Source: Oscillospiraceae bacterium
Lineage (GTDB): Bacteria > Bacillota > Clostridia > Saccharofermentanales > Saccharofermentanaceae
DNA length: 39,050 bases
Reading direction: 5' to 3'
Assembly (NCBI GenBank): GCA_902801755.1
Contig: CADCJM010000028.1
Span: 1-39,050 of the forward strand
The translations under genes and the position numbers were made by a program. Below the pieces are notes generated by a model. It made no database searches and had not been told where the DNA came from. It worked only from the letters and a program-made list of their open reading frames with translations. Of the stretch, positions 16,450 through 24,716 are shown one piece after another (the stretch's first letter is position 1; each line of letters opens with the position of its first letter).

Positions 16450-17055
16450 TTATTTGCATACCTCATCAGAGAGGGCCTGCTTTAAATCATTTATTCCTGA
16501 TCTTTGCGGATTGGTCTCACTCGAAGAAACCGCGAAAACACGGGCATCTTCGGCAAAATCAAGGATGTTTGACATCATTTGGAGCTGCTTTCTTACCTGC
16601 TGTGCAGAAAGCTTGTCACACTTGGTGAAGATCAGGAAGTAGGGAAGTCCCGCACTGTTAAGGAAATTAAGCATTCCGATGTCATCATTTGAGGGTTCGT
16701 GTCTGATATCTATCAGCAAAAGCACCAGATCGATTCCTTTTCTTACCCTGAAATAGTTGTCGCAAAGTTCGGAAAAGCCTCTGGACTTGTCTTTCGAAGC
16801 TTTTGAATAGCCATAACCCGGGAGGTCAGCAAGTATTGCCTGACTGTCCATATCAAAATAGATGATCTGCTGTGTCTTTCCGGGTGTCTGGGATACTCTT
16901 GCAAGCTTTTTGTTCCCGCCAAGTGCATTTACCAGAGAAGACTTGCCGACATTGGATCTTCCGGCAAGAACGATCTCCGGAAGTGTCTCGTCAGGAAGGT
17001 CCTTGATAGAACCGCAGGTCTTAAGGTGTCTGATCTTTCCAAAATTAATAGCCAT
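16450..17055 (-). CDS. engB: Ribosome biogenesis GTPase EngB/YsxC
   Basis: This 201-residue essential-type GTPase assists late assembly of the 50S ribosomal subunit. GTP-binding motifs are clear: G1 GRSNVGKS (32-39), G3 DLPGYG (77-82) and G4 TKCD (144-147). SQTPGKTQ carries the G2 threonine. The length is normal. The gene is divergent from comEC across 111 bases. Its ATG at 17055 has no good Shine-Dalgarno. Downstream, 124 bases separate it from the prs cluster, which has its own promoter. Confidence 0.95.
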   Translation of the reverse strand: MAINFGKIRHLKTCGSIKDLPDETLPEIVLAGRSNVGKSSLVNALGGNKKLARVSQTPGKTQQIIYFDMDSQAILADLPGYGYSKASKDKSRGFSELCDNYFRVRKGIDLVLLLIDIRHEPSNDDIGMLNFLNSAGLPYFLIFTKCDKLSAQQVRKQLQMMSNILDFAEDARVFAVSSSETNPQRSGINDLKQALSDEVCK

Positions 17056-17084
17056 TGTTTATAACTCTGTCCATATTGTAGAAG

Positions 17085-17143
17085 TTGTCGGTTTTGTCGG
17101 CTTTTCTGTCGGTTTTTATCAAAAGTTGAGACTAAAACCGACA
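17085..17143. promoter_or_regulatory. TGTCGG repeat element between engB and comEC
   Basis: Three direct copies of TGTCGG occur at 17086-17091, 17095-17100 and 17107-17112, each preceded by a T-rich stretch. The inverse ACCGACA ends at 17143, so TGTCGGTTTT (17107-17116) and AAAACCGACA (17134-17143) form a perfect 10-base inverted repeat around a 17-base loop. A similar array precedes the pseudopilin operon at 28853-28890. The repeats are spaced about one helical turn, as in sites for dimeric or oligomeric activators. The regulator is unknown. Confidence 0.5.
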
Positions 17144-17154
17144 AGCGGCCGCAT

Positions 17155-17160
17155 TAGAAT
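17155..17160 (+). promoter_or_regulatory. -10 box placing the comEC transcript start at its ATG
   Basis: TAGAAT lies six bases upstream of the comEC ATG, with no recognisable -35 and no Shine-Dalgarno. The transcript would start at or very near the ATG, giving a leaderless mRNA. The absent -35 fits activator dependence. Confidence 0.4.
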
Positions 17161-17166
17161 TTTAAC

Positions 17167-19554
17167 ATGAACAACTTTTATGGCAAAACAACACGAAAGA
17201 TAAGGCGCATGAGCCTTAAGGAACGGCTTGCTCTGTGGGCAGGAACGCGCCTTAATGAGATCGGGCTGCTTGGTATGGCTTTTTCAAAAAGGCCATTGCT
17301 GCTTCCTGCAATCCTGCTCCTGACATGCTGTTTTTTGAGTTACCTTACGGTAACCTTGATCCCGGCTGTTTGCCTGTGTATTACGGCCGCAGCAGTTTGT
17401 AGTTTCCAAGCCAAAAGAACCAGGTCTTATAATGTGGTCTTAACGGGTCTGATGCTCTGTTCGATCTTGTTATACGGCGGTTTTGTGATCTCGTCGGCGC
17501 TTAATGCGTATCAGGACCTGAATCAGGATGAATTCTGCTGCCGGATAACTTATCTGTCACGTGATCTTTCAGGAGATACGGACATAGTTGTCAAACTTAA
17601 CGGAGGCACTTATGCGGTGCTGAAATACTATGGAAATGACAGCAGGTATTCAGCTCTTAATACGGGTAATGTCCTTATCGTCAGCGGGAGCATCAGAGAT
17701 CCGGAGAAAGCCGGCAATCCGGGCGAATTCGATTACCGCGGATACCTAAGAAAACAGGGAATACTATATGTCATTAAGTGTGACAGCTTTGAGATTGCAG
17801 AAGAACCGGGTTTCCCGGCCAATATAACGGGACAAATCCTGAATCTGTTTTTCAGATTGAGGAAAAATGCGATAGAAGCAGTGACCGGAGGTTTTGATAA
17901 GACGTCGAAGGCTTTGGCGGCTGCTGTCTGTTTAGGAGACAAATCTCTTATTTCAGAAGAGGTAAGAAGAGACTTCAAAATGTCCTGCTGTTCGCATCTT
18001 CTGGCTGTGTCAGGTACTCATTTTTCCGGCTTTCTCGTGTGTCTTCCGGTGATCCTTAACAGCCTTAGGCTTAAGCGTAAACGGGCTTTTTTCGTACATG
18101 CACTGTTCTGTATTCTGATCGGCTGCATGACAGGCTGGAGCGATTCGGTTACAAGGGCTGCAATTATGAGCATTTGCGTATTTGCAGAGAGGGACTGGCT
18201 GTCGGCTTTAAGCCTTGCTTCGCTTGTAATGACACTGGCTGACCCGTTTTGCCCTTTATCGTCAGGATTTCAGATGAGCTTTTGTGCTGTGCTGGGAATA
18301 AAGATCTTCAGCAAAAGGATCTCGGAACTGCTTATGCGCTTGTATTTTAGTGAGAATCTGTCGTCAGTACTGGCTTCTGCGATTAGCGCTTCCCTTGGCA
18401 TGATCCCGTTCTGGTCAGATATTGCTATGAGGCCTGATATAGAACACCTTCTGATCCAGATGGCCGGCTCATTCATTGCCGGCCTGACATGCACTTTCTT
18501 TGTCCCGTGTGTCTTTCTTTGCGTGCTTTTCCCGGCATTATCGCAATTCTTATCTGCACCTTTTCTGGTATGCATTAAGTGCCTGCTCGGGATCGTTGAT
18601 CTCGGCTCTGGATTAAGCGAGAGGGGAGGGGCTCCTGTTCATCTGTCAGGAGGCTTTCTGCTGCTCCTCGGAGCCGTTGTCTTTCTGATGTTCCTGCCGC
18701 CCTGCACGATAAGACGTGTGTTTTTGAAGCCTTCCTGTCTGGTGTTGGCCGTATTTACCGGATTTTCGATAGTCCAGGTTGTGAAAAAGCCTGACGTAAG
18801 GTTAGTTTTCGCAGACGTAGGACAGGGGGACTGCTGCCTGATTATGACTCCGGCCGTGACTTGTCTTATAGATGCCGGGACCTATGAGGAAGGGGCTTCC
18901 ACTGTAAGTGATTTTCTGGATTATTACGGAATATATCAGGTCGATGTCTGTATCATGAGCCACTGGGATGTAGATCATGCCGGAGGAATTGCCGCTTTAT
19001 GCGCGCAGGGGCGGACAAAGAAGATCCTGACATCTTATGTGCCCGGGCCTGATGATCACGACAGGGATGTCTCTGATTTCTTCAAGTCCACAGGTATGAA
19101 AGATGCTGATAAAGCCATATTTAAAGGGCAGCTTGAGCCTGTACTGGCAGGTGACAGGATAGCCCTCTCTGAATCTGTAAATATCGATGTTTTATATCCT
19201 TATAAAAGCAGCGGAGGCGGAAATGAGGAAAGCCTTGTCCTGATGCTTAACATTAACGGGAAGGAAGATACGTCGGTCCTTTATACCGGAGATATAGGAA
19301 AACTGACTGAAGATCTGCTGGTAAAAGACGGGTGCAATCTTGACTGCGATATCTTAAAAGTCGCTCATCACGGCTCGAAATATTCATCCGGCAGCGATTT
19401 CCTGGACAGGTGTTCGCCTGAAATAGCCGTAATCTCAGTGGGAGCACATAATTTCTACGGCCATCCCGCACCTGCCACGCTTGAACGGCTGGAACATACC
19501 GGCTGTAAAGTATTCAGGACAGATCAGGAAGGGGCAGTTGTACTGGAATATTAA
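17167..19554 (+). CDS. comEC: Competence protein ComEC/Rec2 DNA-uptake channel
   Basis: This 795-residue membrane protein carries transforming single-stranded DNA across the cytoplasmic membrane. Two hydrophobic helices (about 36-80) precede an extracellular DUF4131-like region with PEKAGNPGEFDYRGYLR. Next is the multi-helix competence domain (about 255-530; SHLLAVSGTHFSGFLV and GWSDSVTRAAIM are hallmarks). The C-terminus is a metallo-beta-lactamase-like domain with FADVGQGDC, SHWDVDH (598-604), YTGDIG and VAHHGSKYSS. All domains are present at full length, so the gene looks intact. No ribosome binding site precedes the ATG at 17167; an in-frame ATG at 17209 is an alternative. The start of the gene is flanked by the TGTCGG repeats. 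Confidence 0.93.
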   Translation: MNNFYGKTTRKIRRMSLKERLALWAGTRLNEIGLLGMAFSKRPLLLPAILLLTCCFLSYLTVTLIPAVCLCITAAAVCSFQAKRTRSYNVVLTGLMLCSILLYGGFVISSALNAYQDLNQDEFCCRITYLSRDLSGDTDIVVKLNGGTYAVLKYYGNDSRYSALNTGNVLIVSGSIRDPEKAGNPGEFDYRGYLRKQGILYVIKCDSFEIAEEPGFPANITGQILNLFFRLRKNAIEAVTGGFDKTSKALAAAVCLGDKSLISEEVRRDFKMSCCSHLLAVSGTHFSGFLVCLPVILNSLRLKRKRAFFVHALFCILIGCMTGWSDSVTRAAIMSICVFAERDWLSALSLASLVMTLADPFCPLSSGFQMSFCAVLGIKIFSKRISELLMRLYFSENLSSVLASAISASLGMIPFWSDIAMRPDIEHLLIQMAGSFIAGLTCTFFVPCVFLCVLFPALSQFLSAPFLVCIKCLLGIVDLGSGLSERGGAPVHLSGGFLLLLGAVVFLMFLPPCTIRRVFLKPSCLVLAVFTGFSIVQVVKKPDVRLVFADVGQGDCCLIMTPAVTCLIDAGTYEEGASTVSDFLDYYGIYQVDVCIMSHWDVDHAGGIAALCAQGRTKKILTSYVPGPDDHDRDVSDFFKSTGMKDADKAIFKGQLEPVLAGDRIALSESVNIDVLYPYKSSGGGNEESLVLMLNINGKEDTSVLYTGDIGKLTEDLLVKDGCNLDCDILKVAHHGSKYSSGSDFLDRCSPEIAVISVGAHNFYGHPAPATLERLEHTGCKVFRTDQEGAVVLEY

Positions 19555-19616
19555 TTATTTCAGTTTTCCTTTGCCTTATTTTGTCCCATAAACCCCACTG
19601 GAAAACAGCCGCAATT

Positions 19617-19625
19617 TGTTATAAT
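19617..19625 (+). promoter_or_regulatory. Extended -10 promoter of the GH25 gene
   Basis: TG at 19617-19618, one base, then TATAAT at 19620-19625 form an extended -10 box, 58 bases upstream of the chosen start. No clear -35 is seen. Confidence 0.5.
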
Positions 19626-19682
19626 CGGAACGACAGGATATATAGGAGAGCATCCGGGCATCAAGTCCGGGGAATGGAGAGT

Positions 19683-20906
19683 ATGAGCATAAATATACGT
19701 AAAAATCTGAAGTTTTTGGCCGCTGTATCAGTCGTGGCAGTTGTTTCTATGTCAACATTGACAGCCTGCAAGATCCCCGGCGGCAATATTGGCGGCACAG
19801 AGACTCCGACAGTAACCACTACTGAGTCCACTGAGCCTACGCCCAGTCCCACACCGACAAATTCACCTACGCCCACACCAAGCCCCACTCCGGCAAAGGC
19901 CCATATGGATAAGCCTGCAGAGGATACGAAGGCTCCTATGTTCTTAAGCCTTCCTGAGACTGTAAGCGTCAAGGTCGGAAGTGAATTCAATATCCAGAAG
20001 CATATAGGTTATATCGATAACTGCGATGCGGAGGTAGATATCAGTGTTGAAGGCGATGTTGATACTTCCACTGTCGGAAGCTATCCCATCACTATCACTT
20101 TGACCGATGATGCAGGCAATACAAAGACCGGCAAGATGACTGTCAAGGTATATAAGCCCAGCAATACAGGCGGTGGCGGCGGAGGCGGAACCGACACCCA
20201 CAAGACATTGGCATACAGCGATTTTATGGCCAGATATCCTGACAGTGACATTGCTTATGGTATAGACGTCTCAAGATATCAGGGTGATATCGATTTCAAT
20301 AAGGTCAAGGCTGCAGGATGCGAATTCGTATATCTCAGAGCCATGATCTACAACAACGGAGAGCTCGGTGAGGACCGTAAATTCGAGCAGTATTATGTAG
20401 ATGCCAAGGCTGCCGGCCTTAAGATCGGCGTTTATTACTATTCGACGGACAGCACCATCGAGATGCTCCACGAGCACTGTTCAGAGCTTCTTAAGGTATT
20501 GGCCGGCAAGCAGATCGACCTTCCTGTCGCATTTGACTGGGAGAGCTGGTGGAATTTCCAGAAATACAATATGAGCATCGTTGATATCAACAACCTGTTC
20601 TATGAATTTGCGGATATCATGACCCAGAACGGTTATAAGACCATTCTCTACGCGAGCAAGTATTACCTTGAGATCATCTGGGAACCTGCAGGTTACGATG
20701 TATGGCTCGCTCATTATGTTAAGCAGACCAACTATGAGGGTGAATATACCATCTGGCAGACAGGTTCTATCGGCAGGATCGACGGATGTTCTGAAGATGT
20801 GGATACAGATATCCTCTTTAAGAGCAAATATCCTGAGGTATTTGGCAGCAGTTCCGGAGGAGGCGGTACAGCCACAGATTCCGGTGAAGGAGAGGCTGTT
20901 GGCTAA
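19683..20906 (+). CDS. GH25 lysozyme-like lipoprotein with Ig-like domain
   Basis: This is a predicted surface-anchored muramidase of 407 residues. A lipoprotein signal peptide ends in the lipobox LTAC with C29 as lipidation site. A Pro/Thr/Ser linker (about 48-75) follows, then one bacterial Ig-like domain (about 83-160; YPITITLTDDAGN, DUF5011/Cry22 type). A poly-Gly linker leads to a glycoside hydrolase family 25 domain (about 190-395) with YGIDVSRYQG (D195) and FDWES (D285, E287), the catalytic acids of the family. It should hydrolyse peptidoglycan outside the cell. The start is uncertain: ATG at 19683 or 19674, both with short spacing to GGAG-like sequences. The gene separates comEC from holA, which are usually adjacent. 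Confidence 0.87.
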   Translation: MSINIRKNLKFLAAVSVVAVVSMSTLTACKIPGGNIGGTETPTVTTTESTEPTPSPTPTNSPTPTPSPTPAKAHMDKPAEDTKAPMFLSLPETVSVKVGSEFNIQKHIGYIDNCDAEVDISVEGDVDTSTVGSYPITITLTDDAGNTKTGKMTVKVYKPSNTGGGGGGGTDTHKTLAYSDFMARYPDSDIAYGIDVSRYQGDIDFNKVKAAGCEFVYLRAMIYNNGELGEDRKFEQYYVDAKAAGLKIGVYYYSTDSTIEMLHEHCSELLKVLAGKQIDLPVAFDWESWWNFQKYNMSIVDINNLFYEFADIMTQNGYKTILYASKYYLEIIWEPAGYDVWLAHYVKQTNYEGEYTIWQTGSIGRIDGCSEDVDTDILFKSKYPEVFGSSSGGGGTATDSGEGEAVG

Positions 20907-21939
20907 GCCGAAGGCATTGCCCAAGGGAGTTTTGAATTCCCGTCAGATGCTCGCCAAAATCAGCAAAGAAGCTGATTCTTTGGGACTTGTCCTCTTATAT
21001 GGCACCGAGAACTATATGTTGGATGGTGCTATTTCCATGCTTAAGAAATCCTGCCTTGGCGATGGCGCTGAGGACATGGATTATGCCGTTATAGATACAA
21101 GGACAGGTGATAAGTTCGATATGGGCAAGCTTGAAGAGCTCGTTTCCATGCCTCCCTGGATGTCACCTAAAAGGCTTGTGGTTATTAAGCAGTCAGGACT
21201 TCCAAACAGGGAATTATCTGATAAGGATATCGAGATATTAAAAGATATCCCGTCTTCTGCGGTCGTGGTCTTTTTCGAGGAGACCGTAGACAGCAGGAAG
21301 AAGGCGTTTAAGGCGTTCCAGCAGTATGGAACCGTTGCATCTATGAGCGGTTTTGAAGAAGACGAGCTCACGGGGTGGATCACCAAGAGATTTGCTAAAG
21401 AGAACATTAAGATCGGCTTTGAAGCGGCAAATTCAATGTCTTCAAGATGTGCGAACAATATGATGGAGCTCGTAAATGAGATCAACAAGCTCACGCTCTA
21501 CTGCCAGGGCAAGGGGTATTCGGAAGTAACTCCCGATATCGTTGAGCTCTGCTGTCCTCCGGATCTAAGCGGCAAGATCTTTGACATTATGGATGCCTGC
21601 GGCTCCGGAAATGCCAGAACAGCCCTTGGTACGCTCGACAAACTCATTGCGAATAAAGAACCTCTGCCCAGGATCAGGGTCTCGATCGTAAATCACATAA
21701 AGGCTTTGATTATGGCCAAAGAGGCAGGGAATGCAAGTGTCCTGGTGGACAGGACCGGAATGAATGATTTCAGGGCCAAAAAACTTTGCAGCCAGGCCCA
21801 GAATTTTAACATGAAGAGCCTTATTTCTCTTTATCTGGCAGCTTCGGACTCCGACAGCGAGTTTAAGCACGGCCTTATCGATGAACGTTATTCACTTGAG
21901 ATAATTTTGGTAAAAGCATCTGCAAAGACCAATACTTAA
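20899..21939 (+). CDS. holA: DNA polymerase III delta subunit
   Basis: This 346-residue clamp-loader subunit opens the beta sliding clamp during DNA replication. The N-terminal AAA+-like domain shows LVLLYGTENYMLDGAIS and, near residues 90-110, PWMSPKRLVVIKQSG; family members lack a working Walker A. PSSAVVVFFEE and ITKRFAKENIKI follow, and a C-terminal helical collar domain has RVSIVNHIKALIMAKE. I chose the TTG at 20899 because AAGGAG lies six bases upstream and the product then has the family's usual length; it overlaps the lysozyme stop by eight bases. Neighbouring comEC supports the call, since comEC-holA is a common firmicute pair. Confidence 0.9.
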   Translation: MAKPKALPKGVLNSRQMLAKISKEADSLGLVLLYGTENYMLDGAISMLKKSCLGDGAEDMDYAVIDTRTGDKFDMGKLEELVSMPPWMSPKRLVVIKQSGLPNRELSDKDIEILKDIPSSAVVVFFEETVDSRKKAFKAFQQYGTVASMSGFEEDELTGWITKRFAKENIKIGFEAANSMSSRCANNMMELVNEINKLTLYCQGKGYSEVTPDIVELCCPPDLSGKIFDIMDACGSGNARTALGTLDKLIANKEPLPRIRVSIVNHIKALIMAKEAGNASVLVDRTGMNDFRAKKLCSQAQNFNMKSLISLYLAASDSDSEFKHGLIDERYSLEIILVKASAKTNT

Positions 21940-21977
21940 TTAGTCCGAATTCATGAGTTTTTTCCCCATTATCCTAT

Positions 21978-22006
21978 TTGACGTTAAGGGGCATATGTCT
22001 TAAAAT
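21978..22006 (+). promoter_or_regulatory. Promoter of the icd / mre operon
   Basis: TTGACG (21978-21983) and TAAAAT (22001-22006) are separated by exactly 17 bases, 32 bases before the icd ATG. No other strong promoter is visible until after mrdA at 27583. Confidence 0.75.
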
Positions 22007-22038
22007 CTTCTAGTATTATTTATAAGAATGGAGATCTT

Positions 22039-23235
22039 ATGGCTAAGATTCAGATGAAAACCCCGCTTGTAGAGATGGACGGGGACGAGATGACAAGAAT
22101 TATCTGGAAGCAGATAAAGGACATCGTCATTTTACCTTTTGTTGATTTGAAGACTGAGTACTTTGACTTGGGACTCAAGCACAGAGATGAGACAGCTGAC
22201 CAGGTTACTATCGATGCTGCGAACAGGACAAATGAGCTCGGCGTTGCTGTCAAGTGCGCTACTATCACACCTAACGCGCAGAGAATGACCGAGTATAACC
22301 TCCACACAATGTGGAAGAGCCCTAACGGAACGATCAGAGCTATCCTCGACGGTACTGTATTCAGAGCTCCTATCCTTGTTAAAGGCATCAAGCCCTTCGT
22401 TTCATGCTGGGAAAAGCCTATCACAATCGCAAGACATGCTTATGGTGATGTCTACAGAGATACGGAGTTCCTCGTAGACGGTCCCTGCAGAGCTGATCTT
22501 GTTCTCACTTATCCCGACGGAAGACAGGAGAGCCAGACGATCTTTGAATATAAGGATTCCGGTGTTGTTCAGGGTCTGTACAACACTGATAAGTCCATTT
22601 CGGCATTTGCCACTTCCTGCTTCGAATATGCATTGGATACAAAGCAGGATCTCTGGTTCGCTACTAAGGATACAATCTCCAAGAAGTACGACGGACGTTT
22701 CAAGGAGATCTTCCAGAATATTTATGACACTCAGTACAAAGAGAAGTTCGAAGCTTTAGGAATCACATATTTCTACACTCTTATCGATGACGCTGTTGCA
22801 AGAGTTATGCGTTCTTCCGGCGGATTTGTCTGGGCTCTTAAGAACTATGACGGCGACGTTATGAGCGACATGCTCGCATCCGCATGCGGTTCTTTGGCAA
22901 TGATGACATCCGTTCTCGTATCACCCAAGGGCGTTTACGAGTATGAGGCAGCTCACGGTACAGTAACAAGACATTACTACAGACACCTCAAGGGTGAGAC
23001 AACATCTACCAACCCTATGGCTACACTTTTCGCATGGTCAGGTGCATTGAGAAAGAGAGCTCAGCTCGACGGGCTTCCTGAACTCGAAGCTTTCGCTGAC
23101 AAGATCGAAAAGGCTTCTATCGAGACTATTGAGGAAGGCATCATCACAGGCGACCTCAACAATCTCCTTGAGAATGACAACAAGAAGACAGTTACAACCG
23201 AGGAATTCCTTAAGGCTGTAGCTTCTAAGCTTTAA
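22039..23235 (+). CDS. icd: NADP-dependent isocitrate dehydrogenase, type II
   Basis: This 398-residue enzyme oxidatively decarboxylates isocitrate to 2-oxoglutarate, probably to supply glutamate carbon. It is the eukaryote-like type II form. Substrate-binding TPNAQRMTEYNLHTMWKSPNG and GTVFRAPI are followed by KDTISKKYDG, and IDDAVARVMRSSGG, which provides metal-binding aspartates. EYEAAHGTVTRHY then lies in the cofactor region. Length and motifs are complete. The ATG at 22039 follows GGAG. It is the first gene of an unusual operon with a SEC-C protein and mreC-mreD-mrdA, with a 21-base gap to the next start. Confidence 0.95.
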   Translation: MAKIQMKTPLVEMDGDEMTRIIWKQIKDIVILPFVDLKTEYFDLGLKHRDETADQVTIDAANRTNELGVAVKCATITPNAQRMTEYNLHTMWKSPNGTIRAILDGTVFRAPILVKGIKPFVSCWEKPITIARHAYGDVYRDTEFLVDGPCRADLVLTYPDGRQESQTIFEYKDSGVVQGLYNTDKSISAFATSCFEYALDTKQDLWFATKDTISKKYDGRFKEIFQNIYDTQYKEKFEALGITYFYTLIDDAVARVMRSSGGFVWALKNYDGDVMSDMLASACGSLAMMTSVLVSPKGVYEYEAAHGTVTRHYYRHLKGETTSTNPMATLFAWSGALRKRAQLDGLPELEAFADKIEKASIETIEEGIITGDLNNLLENDNKKTVTTEEFLKAVASKL

Positions 23236-23256
23236 TAATTTGGAGGAATATTGAAA

Positions 23257-23781
23257 ATGGGCTATTACAAGACATGGATGGATAAGTCAGAGGACGCTTC
23301 CAACAGACAGGAATATATGGAATACATCAACCGTTATTATGCACTCGAGAAGGTTGCTTATGAGAAGATCCTTGGTGCATATCCTGACAACGGTGAATTT
23401 TTAAGCGGTACAGCAGCCGAGCTTGCCAAGAAGCTCGAATTCCCTAAGGATTCCATGGATGTATTCGTAGGATTCATCGATGGTATCAAGTCCAGCCTTA
23501 CAAACGGCGACGAGCTTGATATGGATGCAATTGACGATGACTACCAGATCAATCTCTCTATCGATTACGAGAAGCTTTACTACAACATGCGTGATGCAAA
23601 GGCTGACTGGCTTTACAACATCAAGGCATGGAAGGATATTCTCTCTGAAGAGAAGAGAAATGAGATCACAAAGGAATATCGTGAGAGCAATATGGCTCAT
23701 TCCGAGCATATCGGACGTAACGATCCTTGTCCGTGCGGTTCTGGTAAGAAGTACAAGAACTGCTGCGGCAAGAAGGGCTGA
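23257..23781 (+). CDS. SEC-C metal-binding motif protein
   Basis: This protein of about 174 residues belongs to a conserved but uncharacterised clostridial family. The body is helical and acidic ([45 protein letters not shown]). The C-terminus is a SEC-C zinc motif, [18 protein letters not shown], nearly identical to the tail of SecA in this window. SEC-C motifs bind zinc and often contact the ribosome or SecB-like partners. GGAGG at 23242 could serve either the ATG at 23257 or a TTG at 23251; I prefer the ATG. It lies between icd and mreC without promoter signals, so it is probably part of that operon. Confidence 0.85.
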   Translation: MGYYKTWMDKSEDASNRQEYMEYINRYYALEKVAYEKILGAYPDNGEFLSGTAAELAKKLEFPKDSMDVFVGFIDGIKSSLTNGDELDMDAIDDDYQINLSIDYEKLYYNMRDAKADWLYNIKAWKDILSEEKRNEITKEYRESNMAHSEHIGRNDPCPCGSGKKYKNCCGKKG

Positions 23782-23805
23782 TCTGTTTAAGTCAGGGGAA
23801 TAGTC

Positions 23806-24690
23806 TTGAAAAAACTGTTAAAGTCCAAATGGTTCATAGCACTTATCGTTCTGCTTTTACTGGCAGCAGGTGCTGTCTTGAGCCTGATTCCCGGAAGTCC
23901 TGTTAAGAATCTTCTTAAGCCCGTTCAGCTCGTAGGATCTCCTTCGCAGTCGATCGTTAAGAGAGCCGGTGATACTATTACCGACTTCTGGTCGGCTATT
24001 ACAGACGGTGTTGCTATCAGAGAAGAGAACAGAGCCCTTAAGGAGCAGATCGCGGACTTAAGATATCACCTTACACAGAACGAAGAGGCTGCGCTCAGAT
24101 ACGAAGAGCTCAAAGAAGCGCTTCATATCAAGGATATGTTCAGCAACTATGTTATCTATGGTGCTTCGATCCTTTCCAGAGAATCAGATGAATGGTTCTC
24201 CACGATCAGGCTTAATGCGGGAAAAGCAGACGGTATCGTTCTTGAGGAAGGTAATTCCTATCCGGTTCTTGACGTTGAGATGAACCTTGTCGGACGAGTT
24301 ATCGAGACTTCAGATACTGAATCGAGAGTTTTGCCGCTCCTTCACGAAGGTTTTGCGGTTGCCGCCAAGGTTAACGCAGTTAACGGTGCTACATTCATGG
24401 TTTACGGTGACGCCGAGCTTAAGAACAGGGGATTATGCCTTGCCAAGAACATTGATCCGGATGCGCGTCTCGAACCCGGAATGGAGATCGTCAGTTCAGG
24501 TGACGGCGGCCTTTTCCCTGAGGGTATCCCGATCGGAGTAGTCGAATCAGTTGATAACTCCAATCCGTTGGAAGTTACTGCCACGATCAGACCGTATTCA
24601 CAGATCGGCAAGCTCGAGGACGTGTTCATCATGATCCCTTATGTTGAACCTGAGGAGACAACAGCTCCTACAGTTGCGCAGGGTACTTGA
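23806..24690 (+). CDS. mreC: Rod shape-determining protein MreC
   Basis: This 294-residue elongasome protein links cytoplasmic MreB and the MreD/RodA/PBP2 machinery to the cell wall outside. A short basic N-terminus is followed by one transmembrane helix (about 9-29), a periplasmic-side coiled coil (about 72-108, ENRALKEQIADLRYH), then the beta domains with GRVIETSDTESRVLPL and PEGIPIGVVESV, characteristic of MreC. The start is TTG at 23806 behind AGGGGAA. It is followed by mreD and the class B penicillin-binding protein. No mreB is found in the window. Confidence 0.93.
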   Translation: MKKLLKSKWFIALIVLLLLAAGAVLSLIPGSPVKNLLKPVQLVGSPSQSIVKRAGDTITDFWSAITDGVAIREENRALKEQIADLRYHLTQNEEAALRYEELKEALHIKDMFSNYVIYGASILSRESDEWFSTIRLNAGKADGIVLEEGNSYPVLDVEMNLVGRVIETSDTESRVLPLLHEGFAVAAKVNAVNGATFMVYGDAELKNRGLCLAKNIDPDARLEPGMEIVSSGDGGLFPEGIPIGVVESVDNSNPLEVTATIRPYSQIGKLEDVFIMIPYVEPEETTAPTVAQGT

Positions 24691-24716
24691 TACATGCGCC
24701 TGGTTAACGAAAATAC

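Noticed and set aside
17107-17143. 10-base inverted repeat upstream of comEC read as a transcription terminator
   Set aside because: The loop is 17 bases, the stem is not GC-rich, and no T-run follows on either strand; an operator is more likely.
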